The translations under genes and the position numbers were made by a program. Source: Litomosoides sigmodontis (Eukaryota; Nematoda; Chromadorea; Rhabditida; Onchocercidae). From it: a DNA stretch of 64,000 bases. Positions within the stretch are counted from its first letter, which is position 1. Every line of letters starts with the position of its first letter. Where the stretch lies: contig OY718807.1 in NCBI GenBank assembly GCA_963070105.1, positions 4,871,001 through 4,935,000 of the forward strand. Direction: 5' to 3'. The notes beneath the pieces were generated by a model, which saw only the letters and a program-made list of their open reading frames with translations, was not told where the DNA came from and did no database searches. Of this stretch, positions 38,301 to 49,995 are shown piece after piece.

Positions 38301-41300
38301 AACGAATCCGGCTGCTCGACTAAAACTGCTCGACGATGGAATTGTATGTGAAGAAGGACCATCTTCTAACCTGCATCCAAAATATGTGTGTGACAAGCGC
38401 TATGTAAATATTAGTTTATAAATGCTATTCATAAATCTGGAATGAAAACCAACTCTCCAGAAGTTTGCTGATGTCCTTTCATGCTCATACGTCTTTCCAC
38501 ATCTCGAGTTATTGGATCTGAATATTCGGTTTCAGCATTTTGCAAGGCGCAATCCTCCTTCATGGACATTTCCTCCGGTGTTGGTTCCGAATGATCCTCC
38601 ACCGTAAAATCTTTCGATGACGAGTCTGAATCCTACAATAGTAATAGTTTCCAAACAAAAGAAAGTTCTAGAAAGTTTTTAAATTTCATTTCAATATAAG
38701 AAAAAGGGGGCGAAATGGTCGAATTTTCAAATAAAATTCAAGAACTTTTTTTCGCAAATTACAAGTTTTATATACAGATAAATAAGACATTGAACTACTT
38801 TCGTGTGATTTGCAGACTTTGGAATTGTAATTTGCAATTTATAGAATTTGTCTGGGGAAGTATCATCTGCTACCCTACTGTCGTTTATAACCGATCTTTT
38901 CGGGGAGGAAGTGGAAACTGAAGAGTTAGTAGAAAATTCTTCCCCAACTGACGACAAACGGCCACTAGGTAAACCGCACACACGCGATTCCAATGCCAAC
39001 AATTCTTCTCTGAAATAAACGGAGAAGGATTACTTGCGACTAAATTAATTGTAAAAAAGTTTAACTCCTCAGAGTTCAATGTACACGATCATTCATTAGA
39101 TTATTTTCAGATTTTCAATCTATATACGGAATAGCTCCAATTCATGCAAACTTTCAACAAACATAACTTTATTAACATAAACCGATATAGACAAAACATT
39201 AAGACATCTTCAAAAGCCACTGCTTATAATTATCTATATAAATTTCTGAGCAATGACAATAATCTGCTGCACATTTTATAACTGCACAATTAACTTACTT
39301 CAATGGTTCATTGAGTATTGAAGATGTAATTTGATGAATAACGCCCTGTGCATCGCTGTTTCTTAGATCTTCTTCTCCACCATCAAACGATAAATAGGGT
39401 GAGATACATGGTGAGTCAGCGAAATACTCTCGTTTCAAGGAATTACTTTTACCACTACGTGGTGGAAATGGGCCTGATTTCATGCTTTTTGCCAAACTCA
39501 ATCCACGATCTAATGAATTTGTTTTTGCATGTCCACGCAATCGAGCAAAACTTTCGACCAAAGAAGTTACATCCTTTTTCAATGATTTTTCTGGCTTAAT
39601 GCTGCAATGATAAAATCAGCTTTTAATCCAGCTACATTACAACTTGGAAATTAAATCCAAAGTTGTGATTTAGATCACAAAGAGAAATCGGAAACTCCAC
39701 CGTACTAGGCTTAATAATCTGTGCATCAATAATATAACAGCTACCAACAAAAAAACACATGAAGTCGGAAAAAAAGAGTACAATTATACAAATGTCCCAT
39801 AGAATTATAAGTGGAAAATAAAATCAAGTAAACAAATAGACATACGCATGAAATGAAGAATTGATTGCACCATTCTTCGCTTCTTCTACTTCTTTTGTTG
39901 GTGGTATCCTAAAGTTTTCCCGAATTAATCATTTTAAAAGCAGAATATGAAGAATTTGTGAAGTTTTCTTAAATATGAGCTGTGGGTAAAATAACAAGAT
40001 CGGGAAAATGTAAGAAAAATTGAACAAACCCTTTTCCAATAAGCGAATCCACTTGCTGGGGTGAAAGAGCAGTAGGAAGTCTTCCGCACGGCTTTCTCGG
40101 CGGTAGTGGCGGAGGAATACTATGAGGAGGTGGGAGTTTTACACCGAAGGCAGTATTATCGCAGGGCGTTTTCATTAGCGATGATGCGAGGGGATGAGGT
40201 AATGCTGCTGTTGACTCCACATTTTTTGATTCGTTATCGTCGAAATTCATACTCTGTGAGAATGAGTCTTTCCCACTGAAGAAATTTTACTTTTCAATAC
40301 CGCAAAGCTTATAAACTGCTATATGTGATTCTAAGCAAAAAGGTATAAATAAGATTCCTTCAACATCTACTCCATATTTACCTGCTCACATTCTGATGAC
40401 TCGAAAAAGCCTTCGTGCTAATTGTATCAGCCGGATATACCAACTTCATCTTCGCATAAGGAGCTTGTATAAGCAGATTGCGTCCCCAGGATGCTAAAGA
40501 AGTACTTTCACTAGCTGAACCAGCATCATCATCGGTGCAGCCACCAAGACTAGTGTTCATCAACGTATGTCCCGACCCAAATTCACTTGTCATTCGATTC
40601 CGTAAGGCATCTAAACGATACCGGCGATCAGCTGCCACGCCATCCTGGGAAAAAAAATGAAGGAATGTAAATAAAGGTGAGCAGCGATAAAACTAATGAT
40701 GCAAATCACAGCTGACAAAGCTAAAACTTGGAACATAATTTATCAATAATTTATCAGGAAGAATCAAATGAAACCACGCTATATATGTATGAAATAAAGT
40801 TTACTTTTTTTCGCTTGTTAAACCAGCGTACGCAAAAAATCTTACTTGGGTATAAAAGATGTATTTGCGCATAAAAGTTCTGCGCTGCCAACGACTATGA
40901 ATAATGTATGTCGGAGTCAAACATAATCAACGCCATGCACGATAAGAAAATACTATGTTATAACTTAAATTGATTTTGAATCTCATCAATTTAAGTGAAA
41001 GCTTTGGGATGAAAAACCTAATCATTAAGTGATAATACTTTTACTTTTAACGACGAGGGAACAGATGAATTTGAAATATTTTCAGAATGTGATGGCGATG
41101 GCTGCTTGCTGATTGGCGCATCACTTATTTCACTTTTAACTGAGAGTGATTCACGTCGTGAAGGATGGCTACTGCCACGTCCGGTAGCGACTGTCAACAT
41201 GGAACGTTCGGGAAGTGGCCATAATTGGTCTTGCGCATCTTCATATTCCTCACTATTTGTCGTAGATGATGCAGTGTTTTCCTCCACTTCCGCAAATGAC

Positions 41301-41302
41301 AT
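35324..41302 (-). CDS. WDR44: WDR44 / SYM-4, Rab11-binding WD40 protein
   Basis: Rab11 effector of the recycling endosome; C. elegans orthologue sym-4. Exons 5' to 3': 41302-41045, 40644-40390, 40253-40030, 39908-39846, 39601-39299, 39009-38799, 38632-38454, 38370-38227, 38145-37977, 37641-37414, 37092-36835, 36697-36443, 36331-36227, 36136-35971, 35565-35324; all phases agree, about 1019 residues. Residues 17-25 (SEEYEDAQD) form a FFAT-like VAP-binding motif as in human WDR44. A proline-rich stretch (PPPHSIPPPLPPRKP) follows. The WD40 propeller starts after the hallmark KKGPFDFDG and includes CGRLLATAGQDSIIRVW, SHTADVLDLSWSRN, SSGMDRTVKLWHL, SGSLDGKLRLWHIP, SNDSRIRMYDL and GSEDRFIYIW. Exon 6 could instead end at 38874. 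An acceptor-like TTTAG lies 7 bases before the ATG. Confidence 0.94.
36192..36229. repeat. 19-bp tandem duplication covering a 5' splice site
   Basis: 36192-36210 and 36211-36229 are identical 19-mers (CTTTAATTAAATATACCTT). On the minus strand each copy carries AAG|GTATAT, so the WDR44 intron after 36227 begins with two identical donors 19 bases apart. Confidence 0.9.
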
Positions 41303-42771
41303 TCATGTACTAAAGTATTAAAAATGAGCCATATTTACTGTAATTGATCAGTGATCATTAAGTCATGCATCAACTAATTCCCTTAAACTCTTAAACTCTG
41401 AATTTCAGTAAAATTTGTTAAATTCACATACAAAATGAAACGCTGAAAGTCAGAAGTTCCCCCTCCTCCCTCCCAAACGTAATTTTAAGCTTATATAACA
41501 ACTTGTAATCAATTTGTATTTTGCTATTTTAATGACCGTAATTAAATTCTGATTCAAAAAATAAATAATCGAATTAAAGAAGAGAGACTGGATGTCTCTT
41601 TGGGAATACTCGAAGTATGCACCGACGGTATTTCAACAAATCAAACAATGAAATCAAGAATTGCAGAATTGCAGAGGATGTCCCGAAAATGCAGAAAACA
41701 AACACCACCTATGAAAATCCCCCGTCCCACTGTGTTCAGAAGCTACCTATCGTGTTCAATAAACTTTCTCCATACAACTTCTTTTAGAGTACCTCGAATT
41801 CCGTACAATACCTTCCGTTCATTTACTTTGCATAAATATCTCGAGTCGGATGCTTCTGCTCCATTTCCATTTCACGGAACCTATTCAACTACTACCGCTG
41901 TCCTCGAAGGAAAACTCAGCATATACCAATGTCAGAAATTCCAGAATGTCACCGTAAATTTCAAATAAACCTACTTCGATAGACCGTTCCTTAGTGTGGA
42001 CAACGAAATCTATGGTGGGAATGTTTTTATGCGGACAATAGATTATTAGTCTTTGACTCGAACACAATCGTATTGAAAAGCACTATGAAATGGAGTGAAC
42101 GATAAGTTCGACTTCATGCCTTACCTTCCATCAGTCCTTATGTGAATATACTTTTAAAAAAATTTTAATTCTAGGTCTTTCCTTCAAATACATCACTGAG
42201 TTTCAAAAGACATTTCTATGTCCATAAGAATGCTATTAAAAGTGGGTTCCGTTGCTGTCAGTAAAATGATATTCTTTCAAATTTATTATGTTAGAGCATA
42301 TTTCAATTTATTTATTGAAGTATTTTGTGTCTGATGTTGATGAAACTACCAAAAAAATAGTATATATAATTTCCTAAATAATGAACATGTTTACATATTG
42401 ACACGAAAATATTTCGAAACAAGTAACTTGAGTTAAAATTCAAATGAAACTCCAGTTGAAACAAATGCTCAGAAAAATAAAAGCCTATCTATTAAAAATA
42501 TCGAAAACAAATATTTACTAAAAAACATCAAAAACATTGCTACTTAAACTACTTACGTGACATTAATAGAAAAATAAACCGGTAAGTATAGGCAACTGTA
42601 ATGTATAGAATGAATATGGAGAGGACTCATGTAGGTTTCCATATAATATATGAAAATTTCAAAATTGAAAGCAACCAAAACATGTCAGCTATTGGTTTAC
42701 GTCAGCAATTTCTGTATTATGCCAAAATATCTGCATGTGCAATGTGCAATCAGTATTACCCAGTTAAAGCT
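41303..42771. other. intergenic region, no gene supported
   Basis: Between WDR44 (promoter side) and the IDH3B 3' end. A 122-codon plus-strand ORF (41600-41968) has ordinary amino-acid content but no recognised domain and overlaps the probable WDR44 promoter; I do not call it. Confidence 0.45.
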
Positions 42772-45604
42772 TCATAAGCTGTATTTCTGAATTACTGCGT
42801 CCGCGAACTCCAGTGTTGATGAAGAACCGCCAAGGTCGCGAGTTTTTATTTTACCTTCGGCAATCACAGCTTCAGCTGCTAATCGGAGAGCAGCACCGTA
42901 TTTCTGCAACCGTAAATGCTGTAATAAATCTGCACAGCACAAAATCATCGCAGTTGGATTTGCAATTTGCCTGAAAAAGCAGAAGATTATCAATACAGAT
43001 GAAATGCACAACCGACAGAAATCGAGCAAGGTATCCTCCTCCCCCCTCCTTCTCCTCCTGAAAGTACAGAAATAGTTATTAGGGAAATGAATTGCATAAA
43101 TACTTGGGAAGAAAACTACAATCGTTTCATTACAACCCGACAAAAACTCAAAAATTGTCAAAATTAGTATAACGCACTTTCCTAACGCTTGTTCGTAGGC
43201 GTGACGGGCACCTGGCTCGAAAATAACCGCATCAGATCCAATTGAGCGACCAGCAACAACTCCAGCACCTCCGACTAAGCCAGCTCCCAAATTACCAACA
43301 ATATTACCATAAAGGTTGGGCATAACCATTACGTCAAACTGCTCAGGTTTAGATACCAGTTGCATACAACAGTTGTCGATAATCATGGATTCAAACTTGA
43401 TATTTGGGTATAATTTCGAGACCTGGAATAAATTACTTTATGTGCTTAAAATTATGTGAAAATATTAGAATTCGTGAAGGATCAATGACTACAGATTATT
43501 CTACTTAGAATTTGCAACCGAAGATGATTAATGGAAAAGATTAAACCATAAGCTTTTAAAATATTTTGAAAGAAATCTTCGAATTCTCGAAGAACGAAGG
43601 ATAGAGTTCGTAATATGCCCACTTTTGTAGTTGTTTTGTAGTTACTAAGAAATAAAATTACAACTGAAAAATTACTCTTTTATTACCAAGAAGAAGTCGA
43701 GAGGATTGTTCAATTTTCAATACTAGTTTCAAGTAATAAAATAATACATAATTACTGCTTATGAAGCAAATTGTGCATGATAGGATAATAATCTAAATAA
43801 ACTAACTGCTTCACAAATTCGCAAAAACAGTCCGTCACCCAACTTCATGATATTTGCTTTGTGAACGGCTGTGACCTTGTGTCGACCAAATTTTGTAGCA
43901 TAATCAAAAGCAAATTTCGCTATTCGATACGACTTTTCCTCTGTAGAAATTTTAAGACATTCGACAACACCAGGTACCAACTCATGTTCCAGCGATGAAT
44001 ATTCGCCTTCTGTCTGTTCACGAATAATAATAAAATCTAGACTTTTTCGATGTCGCGTTTTGATCCCATCTAAACTCTGAAAATTTTTAACAGTGCACAT
44101 AAAAGTTAAAAATAAAAATTCAAGGTCAAAAATCAGCTTCATTCGATATTAGATACAAAGATCTGGAAAGAAAATTACGTTTAAAAAGTTTTAAATTCCT
44201 GTTAAAAAGTCGCCAAATAAAAAAAATGAGAAAAATAAGGCAAATCGCCAATAAAGAGGTAACTGAATAGGAAACGAAGCATGGAAGCGGTGAAGTGAAG
44301 CAACTACGGATTGATATTAATTAAAATGGACTTCACGATCGGTATTTGTAACGATCATTCCTGAACGGATTACATTCAAAATTGGCATTAAATGTCATGT
44401 TTTAAATGAAGCATTTAAAATGTATACCAACTTTAATATTTGAAACACTGGCGAAAAGGTCAAGACCTTTTTTCAATGATCGATTGATGTCTTCTCTATC
44501 GGGGTCGTTTGCCGCTTCCGCCTCCTTAATTGCGCCTTTCAATGCCACGTTATTATTTTTCTTAATGGTTTTAATCGCATCCTCAAGGCTTACTGAACGT
44601 GAATGCTGAACTTCGCTTCAAAAAAAGAATACATGTCCAAAAAGATACATTGTAAGCCAATATATGCAAGGATAGAAAACGTCACTATTAAAATTGATTT
44701 CACAACAAGCTTTCATATCTGCAGCAGCTATGCACAGGCACAGACAACCTAGAATGGACATCGGCACCACCTTTATTCATTTAATTATCTGTCATAGCTA
44801 CGCAGGTTAACAAAGGACATGGCTCTTGTCTAACTAAAACTAACGGGAGGATACATTGGTTTGTTCAAAAATTTTGTTTAACTTACTGACAACAAATTAC
44901 AAACTGACAAGGTCTATAACAAACTATATCGTTGTCTTAGTAATTTAACAAATTTAAAACAAAGAAACCTTAAAAAAACTTCTTCGAACTCTAGTGGTAT
45001 TCCCGTACTTTGTACAATATGCTGTACAGCATGAGTAAGTTCTGAACCTACGCCATCACCTGGTATCACAGTCACTTTCATTTTTCGTTGAGATCCGATT
45101 GCACTATCCTGTAAAAAAATGTCATTACTATGCTGCAAATATGTCATGATAACAAATAAATAGAAAACAAAGATGGTAATGATGATTCTAGCCTCTATTC
45201 TCAATCTCCTGTTTTAAACTGAAAGGCTACATGTCGTTAGTTTCTTTTCAAAAAGTTGGTGAGTAAAACAAAAGTGAAAAATGATAAAATAGGTAATGAA
45301 GATTCTAGATGGTAACAAATTACGGCAAGTGAAATGTCAGATGCTGAAGATGAGAAAACTGTGAATTATTTGTAGATAATAACTGGATATGGGATAAAGA
45401 TGAAGGAGATGGATAGCCCTTCAGATGGAATCAAATGGGAAATTACGCTACAGCGGAACACAAAGAGGAATTAAAGCTATGTAGTGTTAAAAAAATGGGA
45501 GCTCAAAAATAAAATGAAATACTAACGGAAACAACTCCTCTTGCGGAACATCTTTTCACCGTTTGTAGAAATAAAAACGTGAGTCGGTGTTGAGCTAAGA
45601 ACAT
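42772..45604 (-). CDS. IDH3B: mitochondrial NAD-dependent isocitrate dehydrogenase, beta subunit
   Basis: Subunit of the TCA-cycle enzyme converting isocitrate to 2-oxoglutarate. Exons 5' to 3': 45604-45527, 45108-44969, 44615-44432, 44076-43807, 43422-43178, 42970-42772; about 371 residues. Exon 1 encodes a typical mitochondrial presequence, [18 protein letters not shown], directly after a CTCTTCCAG acceptor. Then come [90 protein letters not shown] and ANPTAMIL, the beta-type pattern. The LSEVQ segment and Ser/Leu in SLDG(I) favour the beta over the alpha or gamma subunit. Exon 3's acceptor at 44616 is chosen because a nearer AG breaks frame. C. elegans equivalent would be idhb-1. Confidence 0.93.
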
Positions 45605-46343
45605 CTGGCAACCTGGAAGAGCATACTATTTTAATGGTCAGCATTATTTTAATAATCAGCCGGAAGTAACCATTTCCCGTGATCGTACAATTACGTTCGG
45701 CTATGTGTACGTATGATGAAAGCTGAGGATATAACCATAAAAACTCACTAGTAAAATGAAAGCCAACAGAAACGTAAGACTTCATTTCGCACAAAAATAT
45801 CCATAATGAATGAATAAATGAACAAAACACATAGCGATAGAGCGAGAGAAGAAAAATGGTTGATATGCAAATTGAAATTTATACAGATTTAGTATCACTT
45901 TCACAACAACACTATTTGCAAGGCATTTGCAACAACACTTACCACAATTTCCCACTTCCTAACAGGACAGCAAAACATTTTATTGACAAATTTTTTAAGT
46001 GAATGGTTAAAATTTCTGTACCACTTTTCCTAAGATGAATACATTCAACCCCGACAAAATAACTCTGTTATTGGTTTCTGTAAGAACAATTAACTCCGAG
46101 CCGAAAAAGTGCTGCAGTCAGGAAAACTCTATTAAGTTTGAATATTCTCAAAGGAAATAAATACAAGACTAAAGCAATAAATAAAAATGTCATACAAATG
46201 TAGACTATCGAGAGGCATAAAAACAGTCGAAACAAATTAACAGATAAAAGAAGAAACCAGAATCTTTCATGATCATGGATCGCCTTAAATTAATTTAAAA
46301 CTTATTTATGACAAAAAAAACCTAAAGCCAATGCGATATGCTT
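45605..46343. other. short intergenic region
   Basis: Upstream of IDH3B and downstream of SPRYD7 on the same strand. No gene seen. Confidence 0.5.
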
Positions 46344-48321
46344 TTAAAGAATAGTTTGCTCAATCATGACTTCCTCATATCCTTCAGGTGCATTATACGA
46401 AAACAATCGAAACATAACGTCCAAAATTGCATTATCACCAACATAAACAATAGGATAAACCTGCAAAGCATTGAATACGTTATTGTAGTAGGAAAAAAAA
46501 CTGAAATTGCTATGCTTCCCTTAGCAATATTTTTCCACAGATTTTCCCTGGTGATCATCCTGCGTAATCGATTTCCGACTTAATTTTACACATAAGAGAC
46601 CTTTTATTTTATTTCATAAAACCTTACCAAAATAGAACAACGAAATAGTCCTATTTCATTTTTTTATTGCAAAAAGCGCTTACCTGTCCTTTAACATTCG
46701 AGATTGATAGTGGTAATAGCACTCCATTTTTGTAAAACTTGAGTTCGATGTGGTCAAATGCAACGCCCTGAAATTTATCATTTAACATGTGATTCGGCAC
46801 TTCAAACATCAACAGAACTAAAGAAATAAAGTCATACAATGCTGTCTCCGTCATCGATAGATTCATCCAGCTTTCCTAGAATTTCACCATTTGCTACCAG
46901 CTGACCATCCTGCCTCAAAACCCAACAGTTTTCAGTTACTGGCACGGAATTCAAAGCTGCAGATCGTGTCGCCAATCCGATACCCCATATTCCTAGAAAA
47001 ATTATTTTTCCTTTCTGGAAGGCAAAATTGGCCACGATAAGAAATAAATATATCATAAGCTCAAATTGAATAATTAATTTGTTATAAAACTATGATTGCA
47101 GACTACGAGTTTATATAAATATACCATTATACTTTCTTTTAACAGAAGTAGTCAGAGAAATATGAAAGCCAGATAAAGTCCCACTTTTAATCAACCCCAA
47201 CTAGAATAAAAATACATAAATGTAGCAATTATTAGTTATTAAAAGGCTTTAATGCAAGCACTATTCTATGTAGTAAATTTGAAGGCACAGAAGTGGAAGC
47301 GGATTTTAAGCAATAAAGATGAAACAGCAAGTGTCAAACAAATACATTACCAGTCTGTTGAATATTGACTTGAAAGTAAGCTTTATTTTGCACGATTGGA
47401 GCTGTACTCAAAGCTGCCCCTGAACCGCAAATTCGTTGACCGTTTTTCAGCAGCACCACATCGTCACCTACATTCAAAGCACGTAAAGGATTGAAAAACT
47501 GCAACCCGTATAATAAATAATCTCCCTAAGACAGAACATCTATCAAAAAACTTAAGCGACCTGTAATTTTTAAAACACAAGATTAACACTCACTTCGAAA
47601 AAAGTGCAAAAAAACAAATCTATAGCGGCTAACCTTACATAGTTACATCTCTTATGCGTTCGCTAATGCATTCTGTCATCTGACAGGATCAGTCAGTTCA
47701 TCATTTTCATTTCTTAAGCTTTTTAATTCTTTACATTTCATTTTTCTTTCCATTGCTACATTTTTGCAGTACAAAAAAAGACACTTAAGGACAAGGCAAA
47801 GAGTGACGAATTGAAAGTGAATAATTTCTTGTTACAGAAATTAATTCGATTTTGACGATCGATCCTGCATACTATTAACCTAATGTTGTGTAATAAAATT
47901 TTCACTATTTGACACGATTGATTTATAGTCCTCCCTCTCTCTCTCTTCCCCTTCCCCTCCCTCTCCTATCCCCCGTGAAATAAACTTTTCTGTTTTACTA
48001 CATTTTCCACCATTTATACGCAAATCACACATCTTGGCCAGTGGCTGCTAGCCTATGCAATACACGTTGCAATTTTGAATAGCAAAAGCAAATTTCAGGA
48101 AGCCAAATGTCTCACTTAACAACCTAATTAAAATACTACTTCACACATTACTTGATCGCTGACTGGCAAGCGCCAGCGCTTGGCTTACCCATGAACGTGG
48201 TGTCCAATCTCACAGGGTGTTGTTCATTTTGGGATTGCGTATGATTCCGAGTGACTGAAAAGCTTGGTCCTTGTACACACTCCAAGCACATTCGCAACGG
48301 TGGAAAGCAGCTATCGAACAT
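46344..48321 (-). CDS. SPRYD7: SPRY domain-containing protein 7
   Basis: Small cytosolic protein consisting mainly of one SPRY/B30.2 domain; exact biochemical role not established in the family. Exons 5' to 3': 48321-48189, 47467-47351, 46992-46838, 46767-46684, 46460-46344; about 201 residues, close to the 196 of human SPRYD7. Family blocks: VRLDTTFMG then DDVVLLKNGQRICGSGAAL, APIVQNKAYFQV, TGIWGIGLAT, GVAFDHIELKFYKNG, VYPIVYVGDNAILDVMF and the C-terminal EVMIEQTIL. The N-terminus has the Cys-containing segment (CFPPLRMCLEC) where the human protein carries its Cys cluster. The start at 48321 is chosen over an in-frame ATG at 48363 because GTTGCAG, an acceptor, lies between them. Confidence 0.9.
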
Positions 48322-49995
48322 ATCTGTCGACTGCAACGACCTTTCTTCGATAGCAATTAACAATTAATTAAAGAATGAGGGACATTATCGATTGAACGCC
48401 ATCGTCGAGCTCTCACGAAAATGGTTGAATGAAATTTCTGCTCAAATTCACCTCGATGGCTGTTAACGAAAAACCTTGCTCACTTCCACCTCCTAGAAAC
48501 AAAAAGTCTCAGCAATGGACTTAGCAACGCTAACTAAGACACGGAGGGAAGGAAGACCAAGTCTAGGAACTAGGAACTGCTGATGCCAAGCCGAGAGGAC
48601 GACAATACATTGAGAATGAATGCGTAAGGAATGAAAGAGAGAGAGAGAAGGAGAAAGTGTTTGAGCAGTTCGGAAACTAACAGCCTATGTGAATGCGACG
48701 GAAATCCGAAGAAATAGTACTGCGATGTGGGAGAGTGGTAAGAATGCATTTCAAACGTAAAGAGAAACGTCAGTGGTTGAGAGTGCGGTGATCGTGCTTG
48801 TCTTACCAATAATTTGTGGTTGCTTGATCTGTGTGCTAATGGATGGGTTCACCTGGTTGATAGTCACCGTGTGTTCCACCGAAGTTCCAAACTTCTCCGA
48901 AAAGATCGAACTTCATGAGAATGAGTCATCGAACTTTTTTCAGTGACAGTAACAGTTTCAGATTCATTTCAGAAGCCTATGATATGACACACATGCACTG
49001 ATTTCAAATTTTCAACAATTATCCAGGTTGTACATTTGCGTGCGACAATCACAAATGAATTTCGAGCTGTGCAATTCATTTCCAGTTAATATCAATTAGT
49101 TCATTGCCTCTTTTGAATTCGGCATTCCTTTTTAAAATCCTCTTCCATCAGTTAACTCTTACCACTTTCATGAAATTTTTGTTTGACCCGTTTGTCAGCT
49201 GATCTGTTTGCGAAATATGCAAAAATAGCTTCCTGTTTAATCGTCTGAATCTCGAAAGCAAGGGACAAGACCAGTGTATTGCTCAAGCCTGAGCATTCAA
49301 AATTTGTTTTGAATCATTGCTTTGCAGAAGAAGCGTCGTTGACGCTAACAACAATATTTACTGCACCATCACTGTTTCACATTACTTACGGCTATAAATT
49401 CACTGGGAAAACGTACTGCATTTGACAGGGAAAGAAAAGTGGAACGTAGCAGGTCGGAGCGAACTGCCCAGGTAAGTCCTTCCTTCCATTACTGATTCGT
49501 TGGATGGAAGGAAGGATTGCTACATTCTTCCTGTATGGAGCAGAACTATCCGTTCCTGTGCTTCGGATTTTTCTTCTCCATTCGCTGCACCGAGGACTCA
49601 CTTGGAAAGTACGCCAAAATGCTGCTACTACTACTACTAGTCGGGAAGTTTGGACGCGAAAAAAATTTCAACTGGTCAAGCGCAACAACTGTCATCTTTT
49701 TTCCAGTCGCTATAGCCGGAACTTCTGTGCATAGATTTGCATTAAAAAAACAGTGGAAAATAATCAACCTTACATGCTTTCCTTTATTCGATGTTTATTT
49801 TAACACAAGAATGCGCAAACTATTCTCACGCACTTTTTGCAACTTAGACGTCCAATCAAGAGGAATTTATTTTGCTTTACTGCTCAGAGCATCATTTAAA
49901 ACAGATTTCATACAGTTTCGAAATGACAACATAAATGTGAAAAGTGATTCAAATACGAAATGAATTTACGATGCAGAATGTACGTCCTTCAGAAT
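48322..49995. other. intergenic region with a short perfect hairpin
   Basis: No coding exon recognised. 49477-49489 (TCCTTCCTTCCAT) is the exact reverse complement of 49504-49516, leaving a 14-base loop. Overlapping ORFs at 49504-49963 on both strands are low-complexity (poly-Leu from a CTA repeat near 49623-49638). Confidence 0.5.
49477..49516. repeat. 13-bp inverted repeat / hairpin
   Basis: TCCTTCCTTCCAT and ATGGAAGGAAGGA separated by 14 bases; may extend two more pairs outward. Confidence 0.8.

Noticed and set aside
41600..41968. 122-codon plus-strand ORF
   Set aside because: No recognised domain or conserved motif; lies in the region upstream of WDR44 with no supporting splice structure.
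45522..45830. 102-codon ORF ending in ...MFRKRSCFR as IDH3B N-terminus
   Set aside because: No phase-compatible donor near its end leads into exon 2; a different frame of the same DNA gives a mitochondrial presequence with a correct phase-0 donor.
48322..48363. Upstream in-frame ATG for SPRYD7 at 48363
   Set aside because: An acceptor (GTTGCAG) lies between it and the ATG at 48321, and the shorter protein matches the family length.
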